Positions 1-11,041 of a stretch of DNA of 64,000 bases are shown piece after piece (the stretch's first letter is position 1; every line of letters starts with the position of its first letter). Source of the DNA: Balneolaceae bacterium (GTDB lineage Bacteria; Bacteroidota; Rhodothermia; Balneolales; Balneolaceae); NCBI GenBank assembly GCA_034521445.1, contig JAXHMM010000003.1:62001-126000 (forward strand). Reading direction: 5' to 3'. The position numbers and the translations under genes are program-made. Under the pieces are notes generated by a model that saw only the letters and a list, made by a program, of their open reading frames with translations, searched no databases and was not told where the DNA came from.

Positions 1-243
1 TTCGGGTTCCAGGACCACCAGGTCGTAATCCTCGATCTCGGAGGGGGTCACCTTGTCGTAGTCCACGCCGTAGTTCATCAGTATCTGGTCGGTGCATCCC
101 ATAGTGGCTGTAATAAGACAGACGATAAGAGCCGCCCACCAGGCGCGCGCCTTATTTAGAGTGTATAAAGGGCCGGCCTCTTTCACGTGAAGTTTGTCGG
201 TTTTTGCATTCAGAGGATTCCTTTTCGACCCTGCCTGTATCAT
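1..243 (-). CDS. Lipoprotein, N-terminal part only (cut by window edge)
   Basis: The frame runs off the left edge, so only the N-terminus is visible. A hydrophobic stretch (WWAALIVCLITA) ends in the lipobox-like TMGC, so a lipoprotein signal peptide is likely. The lipidated cysteine would be residue 50 from the ATG at 243, or residue 31 from a GTG at 186. The GTG gives a more normal signal length. The frame is open further upstream to about 395, so the start is uncertain. The mature part begins CTDQILMNYGVDYDKVT and continues to DYDLVVLEPE. This loosely recalls the start of GH114/TM1410-type glycoside-hydrolase-like domains, but too little is present to assign a function. It diverges from the regulator at 509. 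Confidence 0.55.
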   Translation of the reverse strand, partial: MIQAGSKRNPLNAKTDKLHVKEAGPLYTLNKARAWWAALIVCLITATMGCTDQILMNYGVDYDKVTPSEIEDYDLVVLEPE

Positions 244-508
244 CAGGCCGTTGGCGACGGACGGGTTGCGCCCGGTCTCGCCTGCGTTCACCTGAAGCTG
301 CGCGACTATTGCAGACAGAAATTTAAGCCATTCCAACCTAAACAGATGTGACTGATTAGGGGCAGGTACGTGACAATTAAAAACTTAAAAATTTTATAAT
401 TTTTCCTTTTTGCCAGAATGTGATTAATTGAGGCCAAAACGACAGAAGTGCGGGATCATCATCCCATCCCTGGGCAGGGATCAACCAAAAAGAGTGATCA
501 TACTGCCC

Positions 509-2257
509 ATGGACCTACAAGAGAAGTTAGCCAGCCTGCTTAATCGTCACCGTCCCCGCTCGGGAGCAAACCGGGAGGAGAACACCTCGCGTGACCAGCG
601 GTATCTCAATAAAATCAAGGAGATTCTCTCCACGAGGGAGCGCTTGGAACATGAGCTAAATCGCGTCAGGGGCGTGGCGGACCTGAAGGAAGAGCTGCTG
701 ATGAACATCATTCACGATGTTCGCATGTCACTGACCCTGTTGAATGGCGCAGTGTCGCAGGTGGAGGAGGATCTCGACGAGCATGGATACGGGCAGAACG
801 GCAGGGCAGAAGGGCCCAAGGCTCGAAACCGTCGTGCCCTCCCCAAGCTCAGTGACAACATCGACGGCCTGAAGGACGGCCTTGAGCTGATGATGCAGGT
901 TAGTGAACTGCGTGTGCAGGATGCCAGTCTGAGGGTGGACGAGATAGAGTTCGGAGATTTCCTGCGCAATTGTATCGCTTTTTTTCGCAGCCGGGCGGAC
1001 CAGAAGAACATCACTATTGAGACCATCCTACCTGAACAGGAGGTCTACCAGACGGTCGATCCCGGTAAGTTTGAGAAAATCTTTCTCATGCTTCTCTCAG
1101 TAATGATTAACGCCACACCGGGCAGCGGATTGATGCGTCTGCGAATGGAAGAGGACGAGAACGATCTTCGCTTTGCGCTGGGCCATACCGGCATGGTCAT
1201 GGAGCAGGAGGAGGCAGACCGTATTCTGGGACCCTCCAAGAAGGCCTACGCCTCGCTGACATCCACTGAAAATGTACAGGGCGCCGGTATCCGGCTATCG
1301 GTCATTCGTAAGTATGTTGAGCTGCACGAAGGGGAGATGGAGATAAGCTGCGATGCCGAAGAGGGAACGGTCTACCGCATCCGCCTTCCCAGGATATCTG
1401 ACACACTTGAGCGTGCCGATAAAATGGACGCATCACCGCCGGCTCATCCCGCCCCCACGCCCTTGCACTCGGTGATGGAAGAGCTGACTCCCCTGTACCA
1501 GGGTGAAAAAGAAACCACGGTTCTGGTGGTCGACGACGACCCGCAGCTTCGTACCTACATTGCTTCGCTGTTGCGCCGGGAGGGCATGAAAACCGAACTG
1601 GCTTCCAACGGAAAGGAGGCCCAGAAGCTGCTTGCCCTGTGCAATCCCGATCTTGTAATCTCAGATATTATGATGCCGGAGATGGACGGTTTTGAGCTCG
1701 CCAAAGCCATCCGGAAGGACGGCCGTTTCCGTTTTACCCCCATCATCCTGGTATCGGCGAAAGCCGACGTGGAGTCGCGCATCTACGGCTATGACATCGG
1801 CATCAGCGACTACCTGGTGAAGCCATTCAACGAGTCGGCCATGACGGCGCGGGTTCACAATCTGCTTCGCCAGAAGGAGAGGCGCGAGCAGAGTCCCCGC
1901 CGAATCGAAGAGGAGGAGCTGGTCAACGAATCGCACGCCATGATAGAGCGGCTCAAGGCCTATGTGGAGAGCCGCATCAACGACGACAACATCACCATAA
2001 CCGAGCTTGCCGATGCCGTGAACAAAAGCCGCCGGCAGCTCTACCGAGATGTCAAGGCCATGACCGGGTACACCCCGGCCGAATTCGTACGCGAGGTGAA
2101 ACTGCGCCGGGCGAGACGGCTCTTTGAAAGCAGTCCCCGTATCACCGTGGCCGAGGTTTCCAACGCTGTGGGCTACAATACGGTCCGGCACTTCAGCAAG
2201 ATTTTCCGCAACCGCTTTGGTTTGAATCCCAGCGAGTTCAAGAAGCAGCTGGCCTAG
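509..2257 (+). CDS. Soluble hybrid regulator: degenerate histidine kinase, receiver and AraC DNA-binding domains
   Basis: 582 aa from the ATG at 509; an in-frame TTG at 428 would add 27 residues. There is no signal peptide or membrane segment, so it should be cytoplasmic. Domains in order: a DHp-like helix pair with H69 in IIHDVRMSLTLL; a HATPase-like domain (about 180-295); a receiver (about 337-452) with D386 in SDIMMPEMDG and K438; and an AraC-type HTH pair (about 480-580). The ATPase boxes are eroded. The N-box reads MLLSVMINATP, where the family has NLLSNAxKxT. The G1 box reads LGHTGMVM, where the family has DTGxG. The receiver looks intact. The arrangement resembles Bacteroidota hybrid two-component regulators stripped of their periplasmic sensor. 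It may be controlled by a partner kinase or by protein contact. Confidence 0.85.
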   Translation: MDLQEKLASLLNRHRPRSGANREENTSRDQRYLNKIKEILSTRERLEHELNRVRGVADLKEELLMNIIHDVRMSLTLLNGAVSQVEEDLDEHGYGQNGRAEGPKARNRRALPKLSDNIDGLKDGLELMMQVSELRVQDASLRVDEIEFGDFLRNCIAFFRSRADQKNITIETILPEQEVYQTVDPGKFEKIFLMLLSVMINATPGSGLMRLRMEEDENDLRFALGHTGMVMEQEEADRILGPSKKAYASLTSTENVQGAGIRLSVIRKYVELHEGEMEISCDAEEGTVYRIRLPRISDTLERADKMDASPPAHPAPTPLHSVMEELTPLYQGEKETTVLVVDDDPQLRTYIASLLRREGMKTELASNGKEAQKLLALCNPDLVISDIMMPEMDGFELAKAIRKDGRFRFTPIILVSAKADVESRIYGYDIGISDYLVKPFNESAMTARVHNLLRQKERREQSPRRIEEEELVNESHAMIERLKAYVESRINDDNITITELADAVNKSRRQLYRDVKAMTGYTPAEFVREVKLRRARRLFESSPRITVAEVSNAVGYNTVRHFSKIFRNRFGLNPSEFKKQLA

Positions 2258-2281
2258 ATTCCTGGCCAGTGCGAACAGGAT

Positions 2282-2857
2282 TCAATACCGAAGAGGGGGT
2301 ATTTTTTCGCCTTTCTCGCACGATTTGATAAGGATGGCGAGTCGTCTCTGCCGCGTTTTCTCCTGTTTGGCGCTCATGACCCAGTGTATGGAAGTCCTGG
2401 TATATCCGGGCGCCAGATTTTCGAAAAACTCCCACGCCTTGGGATTGGCCCGGATGCGATGCTCGTACTCCTTTTTAAGTGATACCTCTTCCTTCTCGAA
2501 GGATGCCTGGCCCGATTTCGCCTCCTCTCGCTGTTTCCAGGCCTGAAGGCCTGCCGGTTGCATGCGATCCTCTTCCAGCAGTTTCTGCACCGTGTCGATA
2601 TTCTTCTGGCTCCAGTGGCTGCCCGCCCGGCGCGGGGTGAAGCGGATCATGTAGCGCTCCTCGTCAATGGACTTCCGCAGCCCGTCGATCCACCCATAGC
2701 AGAGGGCCTCCTCCACGGACTCCTCCCAGCGGATGCTGGCCTTGCCCGTGGCTACTTTGTAGTAGCCCACCCACTGCACGTCCTTTTGGTCGTGGTTCTT
2801 TTTGAGCCATGCGCGGAAGCCGGCGGGGGTTTGGAAGAAGAGGGGATTTTCGTCCAT
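2282..2857 (-). CDS. YdeI/OmpD-associated (OmdA) family protein
   Basis: 191 aa. The N-terminal half matches the YdeI/OmdA family pattern: PAGFRAWLKKNH, then EEALCYGWIDGLRKSID, then a stretch containing RFTPRRAGSHWSQKN. The C-terminal half has the lysine/arginine-rich helical tail with the WVMSAKQEKTRQRRL block. The family is often named bacteriocin-protection protein. Its biochemical role is not settled; enterobacterial members are linked to antimicrobial-peptide tolerance. There is no signal peptide, so it is predicted cytoplasmic. It is monocistronic, convergent with the regulator at 509 and divergent from the ABC-F gene at 2979. Confidence 0.8.
   Translation of the reverse strand: MDENPLFFQTPAGFRAWLKKNHDQKDVQWVGYYKVATGKASIRWEESVEEALCYGWIDGLRKSIDEERYMIRFTPRRAGSHWSQKNIDTVQKLLEEDRMQPAGLQAWKQREEAKSGQASFEKEEVSLKKEYEHRIRANPKAWEFFENLAPGYTRTSIHWVMSAKQEKTRQRRLAILIKSCEKGEKIPPLRY
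2284..2307 (+). terminator. Rho-independent terminator between convergent genes
   Basis: AATACC (2284-2289) pairs with GGTATT (2298-2303) and runs into a T run ending at 2307. It ends the regulator gene and overlaps the stop region of the facing gene at 2282. The stem is short, so confidence is moderate. Confidence 0.55.
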
Positions 2858-2978
2858 GGAAGATTAACTTAAAATATTTCATTTGAAAAGCAATTCCAGG
2901 ATTCCCTGCTGTGTGAATAATCCCACCTATTCCGTACCTTCATGGCCCTAACAAATCTCCAGTCAATTCCGCATCTTC

Positions 2979-4652
2979 GTGTCTGACCAAAAAGTGATTT
3001 TCTCCATGGTTGGGGTGAATAAGATCTACAAGCCCAACCACCGTGTGCTCAAGGATATCTATCTCTCCTTTTTCTATGGCGCCAAGATCGGCGTGCTCGG
3101 TAACAACGGTTCCGGCAAGAGCACACTTCTGCGGATTATTGCCGGGGAGGACGAGGAGTACCAGGGCAACATCAGTCGCCAAAAGGGCGTCACCTTCGGC
3201 ATGTTGCCGCAGGAACCCGAGCTGGAGGCCGGCAAGACGGTGCGCGATATCGTGGAGGAGGGCGTGCAGGAGACCATTGACCTGCTGAACGAGTACGAAG
3301 AGATCAACGCCGCCTTCGGGGATCCCGACGCCGACTTCGACAAGCTGATCTCCAAACAGGAAAAGCTGCAGGAGAAGATCGAGGCTGTAGGGGCGTGGGA
3401 CCTCGACAGCAAGCTGGAGCAGGCGATGGACGCCCTTCGCACGCCGCCGGGCGACACGCCGGTGGAGGTGCTCTCGGGGGGCGAAGTGCGCCGCGTGGCC
3501 CTATGCCGTATCCTGCTGCAGAAGCCGGACGTGCTGCTGCTGGACGAGCCCACCAATCACCTGGACGCCGATTCGGTGGCGTGGCTGGAGCAGCACCTGG
3601 CCCGCTACGAAGGAACCGTCATCGCCGTCACCCACGACCGCTATTTCCTGGACAACGTGGCGGGCTGGATCCTGGAACTGGATCACGGCGAGGGTATTCC
3701 CTTCGAGGGCAACTACAGCTCCTGGCTGGAGCAGAAGAAGAAGCGCCTGGAGCAGGAAGAGAAACAGGAGTCCAAGCGTCAGAAAACCCTGGCCCAGGAA
3801 CTGGAGTGGATTCGCCAGAACCCTAAGGGCCGGCGTGCGAAGAGCAAGGCGCGGATCAACAAATACGAGGAGCTGCTCTCCGAGGAGCGCAGCGCCAGGC
3901 GCGAGGACATGGAGATATTCATTCCCGCCGGACCGCGATTGGGTGACGTGGTTATTGAAGCCAAAAGCGTGTCCAAGGGCTATGACGACCGCCTGCTTGT
4001 CGAGGAAATGAATTTCAGCCTGCCGCCCGGCGGTATTGTGGGTGTGATCGGTCCCAACGGCGCCGGGAAGACTACCCTGTTCCGCATGATCTCGGGACAG
4101 GAGGAGCCCGACAGCGGGAAGATCCGCCTGGGCGACACTGTGGAGCTGGGATACGTGGACCAGAAGCGTCCCCTGGATGCCTCCAAAACCATCTGGGAGG
4201 AGATCTCCGACGGCAAAGATACCATCAAGCTGGGCAGCCGCGAGGTGAACTCCCGCGCCTACGTCGCCCGCTTCAACTTCAGCGGCAGCGACCAGCAGAA
4301 GCGTGTGGACGAGCTCTCCGGCGGGGAGCGCAACCGCGTGCACCTGGCCAAGACCCTGAAGGAGGGCGCCAACGTGCTGCTGCTGGACGAGCCCACCAAC
4401 GATCTGGACGTGCATACCCTGCGTGCCCTGGAGGAGGCGCTGCTCGACTTCGCTGGCTGCGCGGTGATTATTTCCCACGACCGCTGGTTTCTGGACCGTA
4501 TCGCCACCCACATGCTCGCCTTCGAGGGCGACAGCCAGGTCCGCTGGTTCGAAGGCAACTACGCCGAATACGAGGAGTTCCGGCGAGATGAGCTGGGCAT
4601 TGCCGATGACCAGCCTCACCGGATCAAGTACAAGAAGTTGATGCGTGAGTAA
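2979..4652 (+). CDS. ettA: ABC-F protein, EttA-like translational throttle
   Basis: 557 aa from a GTG start. It has two ABC ATPase domains in one chain and no membrane segments. The first has Walker A GNNGSGKST, signature LSGGE and Walker B VLLLDEPTNHLD. The second has GPNGAGKTT, LSGGERNRVHLAK and VLLLDEPTNDLD. Between them is a charged linker (EEKQESKRQKTLAQELEW, then RAKSKARINKYEELL) of the EttA type. The short arm insertion in domain 1 and the length of about 555 aa match EttA rather than Uup or antibiotic-resistance ABC-F proteins. EttA binds the ribosomal E site and gates the first peptide bond according to ATP/ADP level. The family is solid; the EttA subfamily is an assignment by eye. 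Confidence 0.9.
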   Translation: MSDQKVIFSMVGVNKIYKPNHRVLKDIYLSFFYGAKIGVLGNNGSGKSTLLRIIAGEDEEYQGNISRQKGVTFGMLPQEPELEAGKTVRDIVEEGVQETIDLLNEYEEINAAFGDPDADFDKLISKQEKLQEKIEAVGAWDLDSKLEQAMDALRTPPGDTPVEVLSGGEVRRVALCRILLQKPDVLLLDEPTNHLDADSVAWLEQHLARYEGTVIAVTHDRYFLDNVAGWILELDHGEGIPFEGNYSSWLEQKKKRLEQEEKQESKRQKTLAQELEWIRQNPKGRRAKSKARINKYEELLSEERSARREDMEIFIPAGPRLGDVVIEAKSVSKGYDDRLLVEEMNFSLPPGGIVGVIGPNGAGKTTLFRMISGQEEPDSGKIRLGDTVELGYVDQKRPLDASKTIWEEISDGKDTIKLGSREVNSRAYVARFNFSGSDQQKRVDELSGGERNRVHLAKTLKEGANVLLLDEPTNDLDVHTLRALEEALLDFAGCAVIISHDRWFLDRIATHMLAFEGDSQVRWFEGNYAEYEEFRRDELGIADDQPHRIKYKKLMRE

Positions 4653-4667
4653 GGATACCGCCCGCTC

Positions 4668-4856
4668 ATGATCCTGATCATTGTCGGCATAGGGGTTGGC
4701 ATCACTTTCCTGGTGTGGCTGTGGAAGGTGCCCATCCAGAACCTGGTGACCTCCATGGAGGAGGGCGGCAGCCACCCGGCCGAAGCCTATCTTATCGTGT
4801 TCTTCGTCTTTGCGGTGGTTGGCCTGGCTATCTACGCAATCTGGCAGATCCTGTAA
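4668..4856 (+). CDS. Small two-helix membrane protein
   Basis: 62 aa beginning MILIIVGIGVGITFLVWLWK. Two hydrophobic helices (about 2-19 and 42-61) flank a short polar loop containing MEEGGSHPAEA. It starts 15 bp after the ABC-F stop and is probably co-transcribed. Its TAA (4854-4856) directly abuts the stop of the facing sulfatase gene (4857-4859), leaving no room for an intergenic terminator. I do not recognise the family. Length, hydrophobic pattern and tight linkage support a real gene. Confidence 0.65.
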   Translation: MILIIVGIGVGITFLVWLWKVPIQNLVTSMEEGGSHPAEAYLIVFFVFAVVGLAIYAIWQIL

Positions 4857-6407
4857 TCAATACGGCAGCGGTTCGCCGGTGTCGTCCTCATACTCCTCGC
4901 GCGCCTGCTTGAGCAGCGCCTCCATCTCCTGCTGGGCATCGGCGTAGGCCGGCGCCCCGTATACGCTGTTCAGCTCGTAGGGGTCGTCCTCCAGGTCGAA
5001 GAGTTCCCACTCGTCGATGGTGTAGAAGTAGATGAGCTTGTAGCGGTCGCTTCGCACGCCGTAATGGGGACGCACGTCGTGGGGACCGGGGTACTCGTAG
5101 TAGTGGTAGTAGATCACCTCCCGGATACCCTCCCCGCCGGTCTCCTCGCGGAGCAGGGGACGCAGGCTGCGGCCCTGCATATCGCCGGGGATCTCTACAC
5201 CGGCGTAATCCAGGAAGGTTTCGGCCAGGTCGAGGTTCATCACCACGTTGTCGTTTACGCTGCCGGGTCGCACCGCGCCGGGGTAGCGCACCAGCAGGGG
5301 TACGCGGATGGACTCCTCGTACATGAAACGCTTGTCGAACCAGCCGTGCTCGCCCAGGAAGAAGCCGTTGTCGGTGGTATAGACCACAATAGTGTTCTCG
5401 GCCAGCCCGCTCCGGTCAAGGTAGTCCAGCAGCCTCCCCATGTTCTCGTCAAAGGACTTGATCACCCGTAGGTAGTTCTTGATGTAGCGCTGGTAGTTCC
5501 AGTGAGCGGTCTCCAACTCGTTCATGCCCTCCGGCTGCTCGTCGCGCCAGTCGGGCATGGTGGAAATATTCATGTAGGCGTGCCCGGCGGCGGACGACCG
5601 GTTCATGTAGTCGTCGTTGAAGGTGGGGGGTACCGGAAGGTCGTAGCCGGAAAACATATCTTCGTGGTCCTCTTCGGGCACCCAGCCCCGGTGCGGGGCC
5701 TTGTGCCAGGAAAACATGCAGAAAGGCTGGTCGCTCTCTTGCCTTCGCTGCTCCAGCCGTTCCATCGTAAGATCGGTGATGATGTCGGTGACGTAACCCT
5801 CGTGGTTTTGCCGCTCGCCCATCTCGATCATATCCGGATCGTGGTAGCTCCCCTGTCCCGGCAGCACATTCCAATAATCGAAACCGGTGGGATCGCTTTT
5901 CAGGTGCCACTTGCCGACCACCGAGGTGTGGTAGCCCGCCTCGCGCAGCAGCTTGGGAAAGGTCTGCTGGCTGCCGTCGAAGGGCGCCTTGTCGCCGAAG
6001 AGATTCTCGCGCACCCCGTGCTTGTGACTGTACTTTCCGGTGAGGATGGTGGCCCGGCTGGGCGCGCAGAGGGAGTTGGTCACGTAGCAGTTGTTGAATC
6101 GCATGCCCCCGGCGGCCAGGCGGTCCAGGTTGGGCGTTTCCATGAGACGGCTGCCGTAGCAGCTCAGCGCGTTCACTGCGTGGTCATCGGTCATCACGAA
6201 GAGGATATTGGGCCGGTCGGGGAGGCTGGAGGATCGCGTGAAGCCGCCCTCGCCCGCCTCCTCGCAGGCCTTCAGCCCAAAGAGTCCGCTGAGTCCCAGC
6301 GCCCCCATGCCCTTGAGCGCCTTGCGGCGGCTCCAGGATTGAGGGCCGGAGGGCCGCTGGTCGTCTGGTTTGTCACCTGAGGGGTCCCGCTCTTTGTGGT
6401 CTGACAT
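4857..6407 (-). CDS. Sulfatase, exported (formylglycine-dependent)
   Basis: 516 aa. The alkaline-phosphatase superfamily sulfatase signature is clear. The metal-binding pair D74/D75 lies in ILFVMTDDHAV. The maturation motif is LCAPSRATILTGKYSHKHG, with C114 as the residue converted to formylglycine. Further motifs are GKWHLK and YTTDNGFFLGEHGWFDKRF. The N-terminus has a twin-arginine motif (SWSRRKALKG) followed by a hydrophobic stretch ending LKAC. It is therefore probably exported by Tat, possibly as a lipoprotein through C48. The substrate is unknown; the sequence looks closest to N-acetylglucosamine-6-sulfatase or arylsulfatase types. It lies 71 bp downstream of the gene for a formylglycine-generating enzyme on the same strand. 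Confidence 0.93.
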   Translation of the reverse strand: MSDHKERDPSGDKPDDQRPSGPQSWSRRKALKGMGALGLSGLFGLKACEEAGEGGFTRSSSLPDRPNILFVMTDDHAVNALSCYGSRLMETPNLDRLAAGGMRFNNCYVTNSLCAPSRATILTGKYSHKHGVRENLFGDKAPFDGSQQTFPKLLREAGYHTSVVGKWHLKSDPTGFDYWNVLPGQGSYHDPDMIEMGERQNHEGYVTDIITDLTMERLEQRRQESDQPFCMFSWHKAPHRGWVPEEDHEDMFSGYDLPVPPTFNDDYMNRSSAAGHAYMNISTMPDWRDEQPEGMNELETAHWNYQRYIKNYLRVIKSFDENMGRLLDYLDRSGLAENTIVVYTTDNGFFLGEHGWFDKRFMYEESIRVPLLVRYPGAVRPGSVNDNVVMNLDLAETFLDYAGVEIPGDMQGRSLRPLLREETGGEGIREVIYYHYYEYPGPHDVRPHYGVRSDRYKLIYFYTIDEWELFDLEDDPYELNSVYGAPAYADAQQEMEALLKQAREEYEDDTGEPLPY

Positions 6408-6478
6408 GGCAATCCCGTTGTTTGTAAGAGGTCCTGTTTAGCCCAAATAAACCGATCCGCGGCAGTATTGCAACGCGG

Positions 6479-7339
6479 TTACGGGTCTCCCGCTACCCGA
6501 AAGCCCATATTTCCAGTGGCGCTGTCGGGCGTGTTGGCCGATCGCGCGGCCACCCGGTAGCGGTTGCAGTAGGAGCGGTGGCACAGGTAGGAGCCACCGC
6601 GGATTACCTTGTCGGTACCCTGCGGGGGACCCGCCGGGTTGTCGGAGATTCGGAGCAGGGGGTAGTCGGCGCTGAACCAGTCGGCGCACCACTCCCAGAC
6701 GTTGCCCGCCACGTTGTAGAGTCCGTAGCCGTTGGGCGGAAAAGCGTCGGCCGGCGCCGTGCCCCTCCAGCCGTCTTCTTTGGTGTTTTGGTCGGGGAAA
6801 TCGCCTTGCCAGATGTTGCAGCGGTGCTCGCCGCCGGGAGTCAGCTCATCGCCCCAGGGATAAGTCTTTCCCTCCAGTCCCCCGCGGGCAGCGTACTCCC
6901 ACTCGGCTTCGGTGGGCAGGCGCAGACGGGTCCAGGCGCAGTACGCCTTCGCGTCGTTCCAGGAGACCTGCACCACCGGGTGGTCCATGCGACGGGACAC
7001 GGAGCTCCCGGGTCCCTCCGGCTCCTTCCACCAGGCGCCCTCCACCGCCTTCCACCAGCCGGCCTGGCCGGGGGAGGAGAGCTCTTTTTCGCGCAGGTTC
7101 TCGGGCAGGAAATCGCGGAAAACGAAAGCCCAGCCAATCTTCTCAGCTTCCGTACGGTAGCCGGTCTCGCGCACAAAGGCGGCGAAGGCACGGTTGGTCA
7201 CCGTTGTGGCGCTGATGGCGAAAGAGTCTACCCTCACCTCCCGCACGGGCGTCTCCCCGTCTTCAGGAAATCCTTCCCCTGAGGCTGAACCCATGCGGAA
7301 GGTCCCGCCGGGCAGTTCGATCATTGCTGGCAAGTCCAT
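6479..7339 (-). CDS. Formylglycine-generating enzyme (SUMF1/FGE family)
   Basis: 286 aa from the ATG at 7339; an in-frame GTG at 7411 would add 24 unlikely residues. This is a complete FGE-sulfatase domain from MIELPGGTFRMGS to GNMGFRVAGDP. The family motifs PTEAEWEYAARGG and GNVWEWCADWF are present. The C-terminal active site RGGSYLCHRSYCNRYRVAAR keeps both copper-binding/redox cysteines (C253 and C258), as in experimentally characterised aerobic FGEs. Many paralogues in this family lack them. It should oxidise the CxPSR cysteine of the sulfatase encoded 71 bp downstream in the same operon. There is no signal peptide, so modification would be cytosolic, before Tat export. Confidence 0.93.
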   Translation of the reverse strand: MDLPAMIELPGGTFRMGSASGEGFPEDGETPVREVRVDSFAISATTVTNRAFAAFVRETGYRTEAEKIGWAFVFRDFLPENLREKELSSPGQAGWWKAVEGAWWKEPEGPGSSVSRRMDHPVVQVSWNDAKAYCAWTRLRLPTEAEWEYAARGGLEGKTYPWGDELTPGGEHRCNIWQGDFPDQNTKEDGWRGTAPADAFPPNGYGLYNVAGNVWEWCADWFSADYPLLRISDNPAGPPQGTDKVIRGGSYLCHRSYCNRYRVAARSANTPDSATGNMGFRVAGDP

Positions 7340-7549
7340 GTCTGTCGAGCGTGATGGTTGTATTGGCGGTTTCAAGGTGGCTCCCTGGAGCAGTGAGTGG
7401 GCCCCTTCCACTGCAAAGTAATCAGCCTACGGGCCAGTTGACAGGAATGACTGCGACCAACGCAACTTGGAACCTGTACGCTTCGTTTGCATACCAATGA
7501 GTACACCCCTAATATGAACAGCGACCATCAACGAAATCCCTCCACAGCC

Positions 7550-8128
7550 ATGAAGAAACTGACCCACGGCATTACCTTTTTTGCACTGTTATTCGCCATA
7601 TGCTGCCTGGCACCCTCGCAGGCACAGGCCCAATGGAGCATCGGCGCCTCCTACGAAATACGCGAAGAGTCTCCCAAGAACGGTTTTGGAGGTCGCATAG
7701 GTTACGCCCTGCTGGGCAACCAGTCCATGTTGGACGTGCGCCTGCGTGCCCATCTTAGTTATTTTTCGGAGGAGTACGACAACTATCGTGACTTCGGCGT
7801 ACCGGCAGAACTGACCAACTACGACTTTGGCCTGATGGCCGTAGGCGGTCTCTCCCTGGGCCTGCTGAAGCCTTATGTGGGACTCGGCCTCGGGGCCAGT
7901 ACCTTTAAATTGCAGGGCGATGACCTGCCCCAGAATTCTCCCTTCGACGAGTCGGAGAGCGACAGTAAGATCAGCTGGACCGGCATGGTGGGCGCTGAGG
8001 TGAGTCCGCTGCCCTTCCTGCATCCCTTTATCGAGTATCGCTTTGAACCGGCCGACCGGCCCGGATTTGCTGATATCCGGGACAGTGACACCGGACGCTT
8101 TATCTTCGGGCTCTCCCTTTCGTTCTGA
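7550..8128 (+). CDS. Outer-membrane beta-barrel protein, small
   Basis: 192 aa from the ATG at 7550 (MKKLTHGITFFALLF). A Sec signal peptide ends near AQAQW. The mature part alternates hydrophobic and polar residues, for example FGLMAVGGLSLGLLKPYVGLG. It ends in GRFIFGLSLSF, with the terminal phenylalanine typical of BAM substrates. It resembles 8-stranded OmpA/OmpW-like barrels. The specific role is unknown. It is monocistronic with a strong terminator just downstream. Confidence 0.75.
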   Translation: MKKLTHGITFFALLFAICCLAPSQAQAQWSIGASYEIREESPKNGFGGRIGYALLGNQSMLDVRLRAHLSYFSEEYDNYRDFGVPAELTNYDFGLMAVGGLSLGLLKPYVGLGLGASTFKLQGDDLPQNSPFDESESDSKISWTGMVGAEVSPLPFLHPFIEYRFEPADRPGFADIRDSDTGRFIFGLSLSF

Positions 8129-8150
8129 GCCCCCTGGTTATAACCAGTAC

Positions 8151-8187
8151 AAAGGCGGACAATCCTGTGATTGTCCGCCTTTTTTTA
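8151..8187 (+). terminator. Strong Rho-independent terminator
   Basis: A 14-bp perfect stem (8151-8164 with 8169-8182, GGCGGACAATC core) with a 4-base loop CTGT runs into a T7 run (8180-8186). It ends the beta-barrel gene. Confidence 0.93.
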
Positions 8188-8189
8188 AA

Positions 8190-8256
8190 CGGGAAATGCT
8201 ATTTTCCCGGTTTGTTACGAAATACGAACAGGTTGGTAAATGAGCAATCTGTTCGT
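8190..8256. promoter_or_regulatory. Two inverted repeats upstream of relA/spoT
   Basis: CGGGAAAT (8190-8197) faces ATTTTCCCG (8201-8209). A second, perfect 8-bp pair, ACGAACAG (8224-8231) and CTGTTCGT (8249-8256), is separated by 17 bases. Both lie 66-130 bp before the relA/spoT start. They could be an operator, a 5' UTR hairpin, or both. Confidence 0.35.
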
Positions 8257-8321
8257 TTAATTGAATGTATGGCAATCATTAGCCGTTTTACAGCTAGCAT
8301 ACGGCCGTCAACGGTATCCTC

Positions 8322-10574
<2,253 letters not shown>

Positions 10575-10713
10575 CTTTTTGATTTTCATATCTGTTGCAA
10601 AAACAATATCATCTACCGTGATTTTGGAGGAGTGCCCCCCCGGTTGCATCTCATATAGGATCATTCGCTATACCCCACAGCATAATAAGGACGACTAAAG
10701 GCAAAACTGAAAT

Positions 10714-11040
10714 ATGATTACGTACACCAAAAGAGATTTAGTTCGCAGAGTCGCGGAAAACCTGGATGAACCCATGGTCCAGGCGGAGCCCTGGGTGGAC
10801 GCTGTTCTCGTGGCCATTCGCGAGACCATGATGTCCGCCGATCCCACCTGCCGCATTGAACTTCGCGATTTCGGCGTTTTCGAGGTCAAAAAAACCAAGG
10901 CCAAGCCCAAGGCACGCAACCCCAAAACCAACGAAGTGATCTACGTGCCGGCCCACCGCAAAACCCACTTCAAGCCGAGCAAGCTGTTGAAGGAATTCCT
11001 GAAGCAGCCCCTGGAAGAAGTAGAAGAACAGGAAGGCTGA
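10714..11040 (+). CDS. HU/IHF-family DNA-binding protein
   Basis: 108 aa. The bacterial DNA-binding fold reads TKRDLVRRVAENL at helix 1, then ELRDFGVFEVKKTKAKPKARNPKTNE, which spans the beta arm with the RNPKT motif. It is slightly longer than HU (about 90 aa), with an acidic tail LEEVEEQEG. It should bend and compact DNA in the nucleoid. It is 1 bp from ruvX, so a HU-ruvX-def operon is likely. A plausible promoter lies in 10640-10680 (TTGCAT, about 18 bp, TATACC). Confidence 0.92.
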   Translation: MITYTKRDLVRRVAENLDEPMVQAEPWVDAVLVAIRETMMSADPTCRIELRDFGVFEVKKTKAKPKARNPKTNEVIYVPAHRKTHFKPSKLLKEFLKQPLEEVEEQEG

Positions 11041-11041
11041 T

